Assembly: GCA_041725895.1 (NCBI GenBank)
Contig: JBGRQA010000017.1
Span: 57,362 to 121,361 of the forward strand
DNA length: 64,000 bases
Origin: JBGRQA01 sp041725895
GTDB lineage: Bacteria; Bacteroidota; Bacteroidia; Bacteroidales; Marinifilaceae
Direction of reading: 5' to 3'
This document shows, in pieces, positions 24,585 through 32,351 of this stretch. The position numbers were made by a program, and so were the translations under genes. The notes under the pieces were generated by a model that was not told where the DNA came from, did no database searches, and saw only the letters and a list, made by a program, of their open reading frames with translations. Numbering within the stretch: the stretch's first letter is position 1; each line of letters starts with the position of its first letter.

Positions 24585-26633
24585 CTAATTTTTTAGTTTC
24601 TGAAGAAGGGCCTCGGCTAGTAGAAAACCGATGCTTAGCAAGATCAGGATTTTCCAAAAAGTTTTGCCTTTTCTTTGTTCTTCTAATTTTAGTATCAGGT
24701 TTTCAGGTTCGGGTTCTGCAGTACTGCAGTTGAATAGATTTAGGTTTTGGATTAGTCCTTCAATTTCATGGAGGGAGTAGAATTTCTGTTCTGATTCCTG
24801 TCTTGAATAGTTGAAAGCAATAGCATCTATTTCTTTGCTATTACTGGAGAGAGAGTAATTGCCAGCTGTTGTAAGTTGGTCTGAGATGGAGATTTCAAGG
24901 CCTTTTTCAAAGTTGTTCCGTTGCTCAGGAATGATATCAATTGCTAGTTTTGAGTTCTGTAGGTGCAGGGGATGTCGGTCGTTTAATTTCTCATTGGGAA
25001 GATGTACAAGGGATGGTAGACCTAATGTATAATACAACGGAGCTACTCCATTGTGATTTTGTGCCATATTGCTTAGGGTAGGTACAAATATGGGGTGTGT
25101 GATTACATCAGACCATTGAGGATCGAATTGAATTGCTGAAAGGTAAATATTCCCTTTTCCAACGGGCGTCCTGGATAGCAGAGCGGTTTTGCCGGGGCCT
25201 TGCCATAAGGTTTCAGAAAGACTGTTGGCTGGTATTTTTAAATGGACAAATCGGTAAAGTTGGGGAAGGCGTGCATCCTCTCGGAATTCCTTAAAGACAT
25301 CAGAATAAAGTTTGGCGTTTCGTTCAATTTTTGAAAATCGGGTGCGATTACTGTCCTGTGACTGAAAAATTGGGCAGGAATGTTCGTTTAAGAAAGAATT
25401 CAGAGTTGCGGGGGCTTGGTCACTGGGAAGGATCAAAAGATTTCCACCAGTTCTTACGTAGCTGCTTAATTGAGCTGCCAACCCGCTCTCCATTTCTTTC
25501 AGTTGATTTAAAATAATGAGGTTTTGATTCAAAATATTGTGATTGCGAATTGTTCTGTTGGTGGTGTTTTTAAAACTGAAGTGGAGAGAGTTACTAAATA
25601 ATTTCTCCAGATATTTGTTTGGGGTTTCCTGGTTGATCACAAGAACTTTTGATTGATTCGCAATGGAATAGCTAAAATAGAGCTGGTTGTCATAGGTTAT
25701 GGGAAAGTCGCTGATTTCTATTTTACCCTTGTAGTGGCCTTTGTATTTGTTTACATATTTTAAAACAACCACCTGGGTTGAATGTGGTTCAATATCGAAG
25801 CTCGCGACAGCTCTTAAGCTATCATTTATTGATAATTTTACAGGTATCTCACGATAGTTTTCCGAAGAAGTATTTCTAATTCTCACATACAGTTCTTCTG
25901 TTTTGTCCAGTTTATGAAATGGGCTTGGGAACCAACAGGTATCTATCAATAAATTGTTTTCAGCTTTGGACTGAATTGGCAGAAAAACAATTTGAAAGGA
26001 GGTGTCGGGAATGATTCGCTGAAGATCGGATGTTGATTGTTGAAAATCGGAGAGAATATAAAGCGTTTGGGAATATTTAGTTGGGTTTTGAATTAACTGC
26101 GATTGCTTGACAATTTTCGATAGACTTTTGGCTGCGGAAGCCGGTTCGATTTCCTGTAATTTGGCAATAGCTTGCTCTTTGTTAAGAAGTCTGTAGGAGG
26201 AGGAAGAGGAATTGGAGAGCACCTGGAAACGCATATTGCCCGGAAGAGAGGAGGCAATTTGTAATGCTTTGTTTCTGGCTACTTCCAATAATTTGCCTTT
26301 TTCGCCTTCGGCATTCATGCTAAAGGAGTTGTCGACATAAATACTGGCTAATTCTTTTCCATCTTTTCTTTGGGGTAGAATTTTGTTTTTGGGCACGTAG
26401 GGTTGTGCGAAGGCTAAAATCAGCATCGCCATTGCTAGTAGGCGAACCAATAGAATGAGCAGGTTTTTTAGTTTTGACTTGCTTTTGTGTTCTGCCTGAA
26501 GGTTCTTCAGGAATTGTAAATTGCTGAAGTAGACCTTACGGTACCTTCTGAAATTAAAGAGATGGATCAGAATGGGGATAATTAAGGCAAAGAGTGCCCA
26601 CAAAAAAGCAGGGTGCTGAAATTGTAGCGACAT
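24585..26633 (-). CDS. BatA-domain/VWA membrane protein
   Basis: A 682-residue protein. Residues 1-80 form the BatA N-terminal domain (FQHPAFLWALFALIIPILIHLFNFRR, then a second membrane segment LLAMAMLILAFAQP). A von Willebrand A-like domain follows with MIDAS DxSxS (VDNSFSMNAEG near residue 97). A long periplasmic region of beta-rich and glutamine-amidotransferase-like character comes next (GGNLLILPSDQAP near 405), and a C-terminal membrane helix closes the protein (FWKILILLSIGFLLAEALL). It is related to the Bat aerotolerance proteins, but the other bat genes and the MoxR ATPase are absent here. Its role is probably envelope-associated; no substrate is known. The TonB receptor gene upstream is 232 bases away and may be separate. 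Confidence 0.8.
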   Translation of the reverse strand: MSLQFQHPAFLWALFALIIPILIHLFNFRRYRKVYFSNLQFLKNLQAEHKSKSKLKNLLILLVRLLAMAMLILAFAQPYVPKNKILPQRKDGKELASIYVDNSFSMNAEGEKGKLLEVARNKALQIASSLPGNMRFQVLSNSSSSSYRLLNKEQAIAKLQEIEPASAAKSLSKIVKQSQLIQNPTKYSQTLYILSDFQQSTSDLQRIIPDTSFQIVFLPIQSKAENNLLIDTCWFPSPFHKLDKTEELYVRIRNTSSENYREIPVKLSINDSLRAVASFDIEPHSTQVVVLKYVNKYKGHYKGKIEISDFPITYDNQLYFSYSIANQSKVLVINQETPNKYLEKLFSNSLHFSFKNTTNRTIRNHNILNQNLIILNQLKEMESGLAAQLSSYVRTGGNLLILPSDQAPATLNSFLNEHSCPIFQSQDSNRTRFSKIERNAKLYSDVFKEFREDARLPQLYRFVHLKIPANSLSETLWQGPGKTALLSRTPVGKGNIYLSAIQFDPQWSDVITHPIFVPTLSNMAQNHNGVAPLYYTLGLPSLVHLPNEKLNDRHPLHLQNSKLAIDIIPEQRNNFEKGLEISISDQLTTAGNYSLSSNSKEIDAIAFNYSRQESEQKFYSLHEIEGLIQNLNLFNCSTAEPEPENLILKLEEQRKGKTFWKILILLSIGFLLAEALLQKLKN

Positions 26634-26865
26634 AATATTGGTTCTTTTTTCAAAGCTAAGGAAAATTTTTCTAGAAATTCCTGTTGCTTAGGCAAACTTA
26701 ATAATTCTGCAATCGTGCAGGTATTTCGTGCAGATTGAAGGAAGAAATGTCCTGTCTTGTAATTTGGAAAATTAATATTCTTCCTTTATCATTTTTACCG
26801 ACCTAAAGGACTATTCTAAAGTTTCGTTCAAGATTTTCCCTTGTTCCGGTTTTAATGGCTCTTTC

Positions 26866-29277
26866 CTAAAATTTAGCACTTAATTTAAAGTTCAGTTTTC
26901 TAGAGGTTAGGTAATTAGGTACAGCATATTGGTTGCTTCGGATGTCGTTGATCCAAAGGTAGGAAATGGTGTTGTTGATATCCAAAAGATTAAAGATTTC
27001 CATACTTAGCCAAAGGGATTTGAAATGGCGAAGTATGCCCTTGTATTGTCTTTTGTTTTTATCTATAAGTACCTTTGAAAAACCCAAATCCACCCTGCGA
27101 TAGGCAGGCATACGAAATGCTTTTCCCTGTTTTCCGGTTTTGGGCGACCAGAAGGGGAGTCCTCCTCCGTAGAACAGACTCAGTTGCATTTTGTAGCTGG
27201 GATTGTTGGGCAGGTAATCCTGAAAGAACATGGAGAAGTTGATGCTTTGATCCGTTGGTCTGGGGATGTATCCTTTGCCGTCTCCAACAATATCTTCTTT
27301 AGTTCGCATAACCGAAAGACTTGCCCAGGATTCCGTTCCCGGAACAAATTCTCCGTTGATTCTTAGATCTAGACCAGTAGCATAACCTTTGGCTCTTTGG
27401 TTCCCGTAATACCTGATCCGAACATTGTCGATTTCGTAGGGAAGTAATGTTCTAAGATCCTTATAGTAGAGTTCTGTCGAGAATTTGAAAGGACGGTTCC
27501 ATGCTTTGAAGTAGTATTCCTGGCCAAGTACGTAATGAATGGATTTCTGCGCATTAATATTTTCACTAACTGTTCCTGAAATGGTCAGCATTTCCCGATA
27601 GGAAGGCACTTGTTGGTAATAACCTGAGGCAATCCGGAATCTGAAATTTGGAGCCCATGCCGGCAGGTAGACTAGTGACAGGCGTGGGGAGTAGTAATGC
27701 TCGCGATTGTAATCCCAGTAATGGTATCGAATTCCGGTGGTTAGTTGAAATTCTCCTTTAGTGCCTTCCCAGGAAAAGGTGTTTTGTAAAAAGGAACTGA
27801 GATGGCGACTGGTAATTCTGTTTTTGGCATTGCGACTGTAAGCCAGCAATACCTTGTCATTGGCGAAAGGGATGGAGTAACCTGCTGAATCGCGGTACTG
27901 CCATTCATTTATCCTGTCATGTATGCTTTCCTCTTTTGCCTTGACTCCCCATTGGAGGAATTGCTTGCCGAAGTTGTGACTTCCCTTTAATTCAATTGTT
28001 GAAACGGTAAGATTCAGTTCGTTTCGGGCATGATCCAGAGTTGTGCCAATACCTAAATGTTCCAGACTTTCATCCTGATCTCCTCCCTGGGTTGTGAACA
28101 ATTCATTGAGGTAGTATTGTCCCTGGATGTCGAAGGTTTCCTCTTCCTCCGATTCAAAGTGTGATGCAATTAGTTTTATCAGGTTGTTGGAGTTGGGATG
28201 ATATTGAAGGGTGACCGCTTCCATGTGATTGAAAAATTGATCCTTTTCCTGTCCGTCGAAGAACATACGCAATTTCAACGGAGTATTAATTGTTCCAAAG
28301 GAGGTTTCTCTATCTGTAGGGCGAAAAAGATAACGATTTTTTGATATTGTTCCGAAAACTTGCACCTCCAGTTGCTCGTTCAATTTGTAATTGAACAAGC
28401 CTTGAAAATCGGTATGTCTTGGTTCGTATTCTCCTTTTGTGTCTAGGGAACTGAGAAGATAGCTGTTGGTTTTGTATCGGATTCCGGTAAGGTAGGAGAA
28501 CTTTTTATTCTTAGATTGGTTGGCAATGTGAGCGGATGCTCCCAAAAGGCTTACTGAGGCGGATGCTTCGAATTCGGTTGGGGTTTTGTAGCGAATATCC
28601 AGAACCGATGACATCTTGTCTCCGTATTTTGCGTCGAATCCCCCCGAGGAGAACTGGATTGCGGATACCAGGTCCGAATTGATGAAACTGAGTCCCTCTT
28701 GTTGGCCCGATCGAACGAGATAGGGACGGTACACTTCAATATCATTCACGTAAATTAGGTTTTCGTCGAAATTACCGCCTCGAACCGAGTATTGTGAACT
28801 CAACTCGTTGTTGGAGCTTACGCCGGGAAGAGTCTTAATTAGTTGCTCTACAGCCCCCGAAGAAGATACCGGAACTTTATTTAGTAGTTTTGAATCAACA
28901 GAGATAACATTTCTCCGGGTTTTGTTGTTTCCTTTGATCAAAACCTCGGAAAGCTTTTGATCTTTTGAAATCATTACGATTTTTAGTTTCTTTTTCTCCC
29001 CTGAGTTTAGATGCACCTCTTTTTGTTGTGTTTGGTAGTTCAAGTGAGAAAAAACCAAACTGATCTTTCTTCCTGATGGTATGGAAAGTTGGAAGGTTCC
29101 ATCATTCCTGCTGGCAGTACCTCCCTCAAATCCTTTTAGAGATACATTAATAAATTCAATCGGCTGGCCTTTTGTATTTAAGATTGTTCCGTAGAGAGTT
29201 GAATGATTCTTTTTTTGAGCGGAACAAGGCTGCCAAAGAATTGAAAATAGAAGGATGAAGAGGAAAATTCTGTGCAT
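26866..29277 (-). CDS. TonB-dependent outer membrane receptor
   Basis: An 803-residue receptor. It has a signal peptide (FLFILLFSILWQPCSAQ), a carboxypeptidase-like regulatory domain (residues 28-105, LYGTILNTKGQPIEFINVSLKG), a plug domain (AVEQLIKTLPGVSSNNELSSQYSVRGG near residue 142) and a beta barrel ending in KLNFKLSAKF with terminal Phe. It lacks a SusD partner and the SusC TonB-box arrangement, so it is of the single-gene receptor type. The ligand is unknown. It is transcribed away from the ArsC-like gene, with about 290 bases between their starts. Confidence 0.88.
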   Translation of the reverse strand: MHRIFLFILLFSILWQPCSAQKKNHSTLYGTILNTKGQPIEFINVSLKGFEGGTASRNDGTFQLSIPSGRKISLVFSHLNYQTQQKEVHLNSGEKKKLKIVMISKDQKLSEVLIKGNNKTRRNVISVDSKLLNKVPVSSSGAVEQLIKTLPGVSSNNELSSQYSVRGGNFDENLIYVNDIEVYRPYLVRSGQQEGLSFINSDLVSAIQFSSGGFDAKYGDKMSSVLDIRYKTPTEFEASASVSLLGASAHIANQSKNKKFSYLTGIRYKTNSYLLSSLDTKGEYEPRHTDFQGLFNYKLNEQLEVQVFGTISKNRYLFRPTDRETSFGTINTPLKLRMFFDGQEKDQFFNHMEAVTLQYHPNSNNLIKLIASHFESEEEETFDIQGQYYLNELFTTQGGDQDESLEHLGIGTTLDHARNELNLTVSTIELKGSHNFGKQFLQWGVKAKEESIHDRINEWQYRDSAGYSIPFANDKVLLAYSRNAKNRITSRHLSSFLQNTFSWEGTKGEFQLTTGIRYHYWDYNREHYYSPRLSLVYLPAWAPNFRFRIASGYYQQVPSYREMLTISGTVSENINAQKSIHYVLGQEYYFKAWNRPFKFSTELYYKDLRTLLPYEIDNVRIRYYGNQRAKGYATGLDLRINGEFVPGTESWASLSVMRTKEDIVGDGKGYIPRPTDQSINFSMFFQDYLPNNPSYKMQLSLFYGGGLPFWSPKTGKQGKAFRMPAYRRVDLGFSKVLIDKNKRQYKGILRHFKSLWLSMEIFNLLDINNTISYLWINDIRSNQYAVPNYLTSRKLNFKLSAKF

Positions 29278-29536
29278 TATTTTTTGTTGATGGTCTATTG
29301 ATAAGTACTTGGAAGATCCTTAACTGAAAGAACGATTCCGAATTGCTAATATACAAAGCAAAAAACATAAAAAGAATATTGCAAATCAGAATTATATGAT
29401 TATACGAATATCATTTTGATATTGAATAAGTTCTTTTGGATTCATTTTGAGTAAGCTATACTTGTATAAGGCCACTATTTGGACTGCTTAATTGTAAATG
29501 GTTTTAAATCGAATTGAAAAAATCTGTCGCTATCAC

Positions 29537-29571
29537 TTTGTTCTGTATTCTACTTAGAATTTGTAGTTTTG
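29537..29571 (+). promoter_or_regulatory. Bacteroidota-type promoter of the ArsC-like gene
   Basis: TTTG (29537-29540), 23 bases, then TAGTTTTG (29564-29571). The predicted start near 29578 falls between the two possible ATGs and supports ATG 29593 over 29569. Confidence 0.5.
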
Positions 29572-29592
29572 TATTCTACAAAGCTGTTAACA

Positions 29593-30030
29593 ATGAAGAA
29601 TGAATTGAAAAAAGTGCTGATTTTTAGTACTAAAAATGCCGGTCGATCGCAAATGGCCGAAGGTTGGTTGAAATATTACGGAAAGAAGTATCTCGAGGTC
29701 TACAGTGCCGGTCTGAAAGCCACAGAGGTTAGTCCTTTTGCCAAGAAGGCCATGTCTGAAGCCGTAGTAGAGATCCCTCAGAATACTTCTAAGACCATTG
29801 CAGATCTTGAGCAGAAATCTTTTGATTTCGTGATCTGTTTTGATCGAGAGGCTTTTGAGCAATGCCCTGAATTGGAAGGAAATCCTGAGAAAGAATTGTT
29901 TGAAACTCCTGATCCATCCAAAGAGGAGGGCGATGATATGACCCGGTTAAGAGTGTATCGTGCTGTTTGCAATAGTGTGGAGGATAAATGTTTGGAATTT
30001 GTTCAGAAGCATTTCAATTTCCCATTCTAA
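29593..30030 (+). CDS. ArsC/low-molecular-weight phosphatase-like protein lacking the catalytic Cys
   Basis: A 145-residue protein of the LMW-phosphatase/thioredoxin-type ArsC fold. The P-loop region reads FSTKNAGRSQMAEGW where active members have C-x5-R-S (CTGNxCRSQMAEG): the nucleophilic Cys is Ser12 (codon AGT), while Arg-Ser and the QMAEGW motif remain, as does the general-acid Asp in TPDPSK. Two other cysteines (CFDREAFEQC) sit near where ArsC keeps its redox pair, but nine apart rather than seven. It is therefore unlikely to be a standard arsenate reductase or phosphatase; a phosphate- or phosphotyrosine-binding role is possible. No other ars genes are nearby. Confidence 0.75.
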   Translation: MKNELKKVLIFSTKNAGRSQMAEGWLKYYGKKYLEVYSAGLKATEVSPFAKKAMSEAVVEIPQNTSKTIADLEQKSFDFVICFDREAFEQCPELEGNPEKELFETPDPSKEEGDDMTRLRVYRAVCNSVEDKCLEFVQKHFNFPF

Positions 30031-30065
30031 GGATTGAATTGTTGCAAGATTCCTGGATCTTAGAA

Positions 30066-30110
30066 CATAAAAAAACAGGAGCCAAATGCATGGCTACCTG
30101 TTTTTTTATG
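30066..30110. terminator. Terminator after the ArsC-like gene
   Basis: CATAAAAAAACAGG pairs perfectly with CCTGTTTTTTTATG, with an inner AGCC/GGCT stem, starting 36 bases after the stop. It is symmetrical and can serve both strands, but proC (minus) ends 180 bases further on. Confidence 0.8.
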
Positions 30111-30288
30111 TTCTGGATTTGGGCTGTTTGTAGATGAAAAAGAAAATTAGGAATTCAAAACCTATTGCTACAACCTGGTAATTACTGACTCTTTTTCTAT
30201 GATGGAAAGGTTCAGAAATTGGGAGTACCTGGTTGTTTTTTTATACTTAATTCATCCTATTTTTCTTCGAAAGATCTACTTACCCTTT

Positions 30289-31101
30289 CTATTTATTTGG
30301 CTCCGTATCCTGAATTTTATTATGACCCGAAACAACACCACGGATTAGTGATGAACTGAATCCACCGTGTTCCATCTCGTTTAGAGCTGAGATAGTGACC
30401 CCCATAGGAGTTGTTACTTTGTCAATTTCGCGTTCGGGGTGAGTTCCATTCTCTATTATTAGTTTTGAGGCCCCCTTCATAATTTGAGCTGCAATTTGAT
30501 GGGAGAGTTGGGAGTTGAAACCAATTTCAATTCCCCCCTGGGAGGCTGCCCGCATAAAGCGCAAAGCGAAAGCAATTCCACAGCTGGCCAGTACTGTAGC
30601 AGCTGGCATTTGAGATTCAGGAATAATCATGGTACTTCCCAATTGGTCGAAAATATTTACCACTAAGTCCTTGTAGTTTTCCCCAGACTTGTTGAAAGAA
30701 AGAGCTGTCATGGATTCCCTGATGGCGATAGCAGTGTTTGGCATGGCTCGAATTACAGGGACTTCTCCAACAATTGCTTCAAGTTGCTCCAGTTTTACGC
30801 CAGAAATTACTGAGATTAATACATGCTTGTCCTGATGCAAGACATCCCGAATATCGGAAAGAATAGCATTGGCAGCAGTTGGCTTAACCGCAACAATAAC
30901 TACTTCGGCATTGGAAACAGCTTCGGCATTGTTGGTACTGATGTTGACTCCATCTTCATCTTTGAGATGTTGGATCATTGAAAGTTCAAGGTTGGTTACG
31001 GTAATTTTGTTGGCTGGGAGTAGTCCACTTTTTACCAAACCTTTTGCAATAGAAGATCCCAGGTTTCCACCACCCAGAATCGCAATACTTTTGGGATTCA
31101 T
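30289..31101 (-). CDS. proC: Pyrroline-5-carboxylate reductase
   Basis: A 270-residue NAD(P)H-dependent enzyme for the last step of proline synthesis. It has the Rossmann motif IAILGGGNLGSSIAKGL at the N-terminus, VIVAVKPTAANAIL near residue 68, SVISGVKLEQLEAIVG, the conserved RAMPNTAIAIRESMTAL, and a C-terminal segment KVTTPMGVTISALNEMEHGGF close to the family signature (usually P-G-G-T-T). The PMGV form of that signature is slightly unusual. With RocD in this window it completes ornithine to proline. A TACTTTTG -7-like box on the minus strand at 31153-31146 is a candidate promoter element. Confidence 0.9.
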   Translation of the reverse strand: MNPKSIAILGGGNLGSSIAKGLVKSGLLPANKITVTNLELSMIQHLKDEDGVNISTNNAEAVSNAEVVIVAVKPTAANAILSDIRDVLHQDKHVLISVISGVKLEQLEAIVGEVPVIRAMPNTAIAIRESMTALSFNKSGENYKDLVVNIFDQLGSTMIIPESQMPAATVLASCGIAFALRFMRAASQGGIEIGFNSQLSHQIAAQIMKGASKLIIENGTHPEREIDKVTTPMGVTISALNEMEHGGFSSSLIRGVVSGHNKIQDTEPNK

Positions 31102-31716
31102 TTTGTATGAAGTTTAATGTTAAAAGTTGTTTGTAAAATCGGGCACAAAAGTAGAAGAATTCTGAAGGGATGAAACAGAATCTGTGGATTTTTTAAATTG
31201 AGAGTTTCGGTTTTTTTGATGTTTTAGAAAATTCAGGCGAATTTTTAGAGGAAGTTACCAAAGCGTAGTGACAATAATTTTTTTGATTCAAATTTCTCTT
31301 CATTAAAGACTTGAGGTTGAAATACCCATAGCCACTGGAGTTGCTGGCACAATTTTTTGCCCCTTTGGAATATGGTAATGGATTTCATGCGTAATTTATT
31401 TGACGAATTGTGATTTTCGTTTAGATCAACTTCATGTATTGGCTCATTGAATTGAAGAATGGATTTGACAAGAGTGTGAGAATTTCGTAAATTTATAATA
31501 GTCCGGTTTAAAATAAGCCGCGGCCATCCGAGGGATAAACTTATACGTGTGTTATATGAGAAGAGGTAATCGAAATAACGTTTTTCTAAATCGTATGTCT
31601 AACACGAAGTTTTTTCCCTTTTCTTTCCAATTTTTTCAAGTAGTACTACCCAATTAATTTCTATCTGCCAATCAAAGTTTACAGTTTGTTCAATTGTAAT
31701 TTAAAAGGAGGTTAAA
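31102..31716. other. Intergenic region with a GC-rich patch
   Basis: This 615-base gap lies between the divergent proC and 31717 genes. Mostly AT-rich, it has a GC-rich patch at 31500-31535 with a small hairpin (CGGTTT/AAGCCG) and the palindrome GCCGCGGC. I see no ORF and no known RNA family. Confidence 0.4.
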
Positions 31717-32151
31717 ATGAAAAAAAACATTGGAGTATGGTTGGATACCGAAAAGGCCTACATCATTTCTCTGATTGAGGGCGAAGCTCATGTGGAAACT
31801 GTTAAATCAGAGGTTGAATCCCGTGTCCGGTTTCCCGGTGAGACCAAGAACTATTCTCGACTGGGAAGCATGGTGGTTAATCCGCAAAAGAAAATTACGC
31901 AGAGAAAAAAGCATCAATTGAAACATTATTTTGATGATATCTGTAAGAGGATTAGGGATGCAGAGGAGATCTACCTTTTTGGCCCAGCTGATGCCAAGTT
32001 GCATTTGTCTAAGCATTTGAGTAAGGACCCTCAATTGAATAGGCGGGTTTGCAGGGTTGAATCTGAGGATCATATTACCGAAAATCAGATGATTGCCAGG
32101 GTGAAATCAATATTCCAAACCAGGCCTGCTAAAGTACGCGCAAGGCATTAA
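31717..32151 (+). CDS. Conserved small protein resembling eRF1-domain/host-attachment type proteins
   Basis: A 144-residue basic protein. The N-terminal MKKNIGVWLDTEKAYIISL, a middle helix rich in Lys (KKHQLKHYFDDICKRI) and EEIYLFGPADAKLHLSKHL followed by VESEDHITENQMIARVKSIF resemble a widespread bacterial family with the fold of eRF1 domain 3. That family's function is unknown, though ribosome association has been suggested from the fold. It is notable for a strong Shine-Dalgarno (AAAAGGAGGT at 31703-31712, 4 bases before the ATG), unusual in this window and perhaps a sign of high or special expression. Its own terminator-like stem follows. Confidence 0.6.
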   Translation: MKKNIGVWLDTEKAYIISLIEGEAHVETVKSEVESRVRFPGETKNYSRLGSMVVNPQKKITQRKKHQLKHYFDDICKRIRDAEEIYLFGPADAKLHLSKHLSKDPQLNRRVCRVESEDHITENQMIARVKSIFQTRPAKVRARH

Positions 32152-32179
32152 TATTGTACTAGTATTATAAAATAGAGTG

Positions 32180-32269
32180 AATCCCAAAGTTTTTACCGCT
32201 TTGTTTCTGTGAATTACCGTCATCTCAATTCATCAGTGGCAGGCAATAAAAACTTTGGGGTTCTTTTTA
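32180..32269 (+). terminator. Long-range stem and T-run after the 31717 gene
   Basis: AATCCCAAAGTTTTTA (32180-32195) pairs with TAAAAACTTTGGGGTT (32247-32262) over all 16 bases with one G-T pair, enclosing 51 bases, followed by CTTTTTA. The loop is much longer than in ordinary terminators and may itself fold. Confidence 0.5.
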
Positions 32270-32351
32270 TGACATAATTTTTCTGAAAACAATCCACTCC
32301 CGCTAGAATTCCGTATCTTTCCGCATTGTTACTAAATAAAATTTTGATCTT

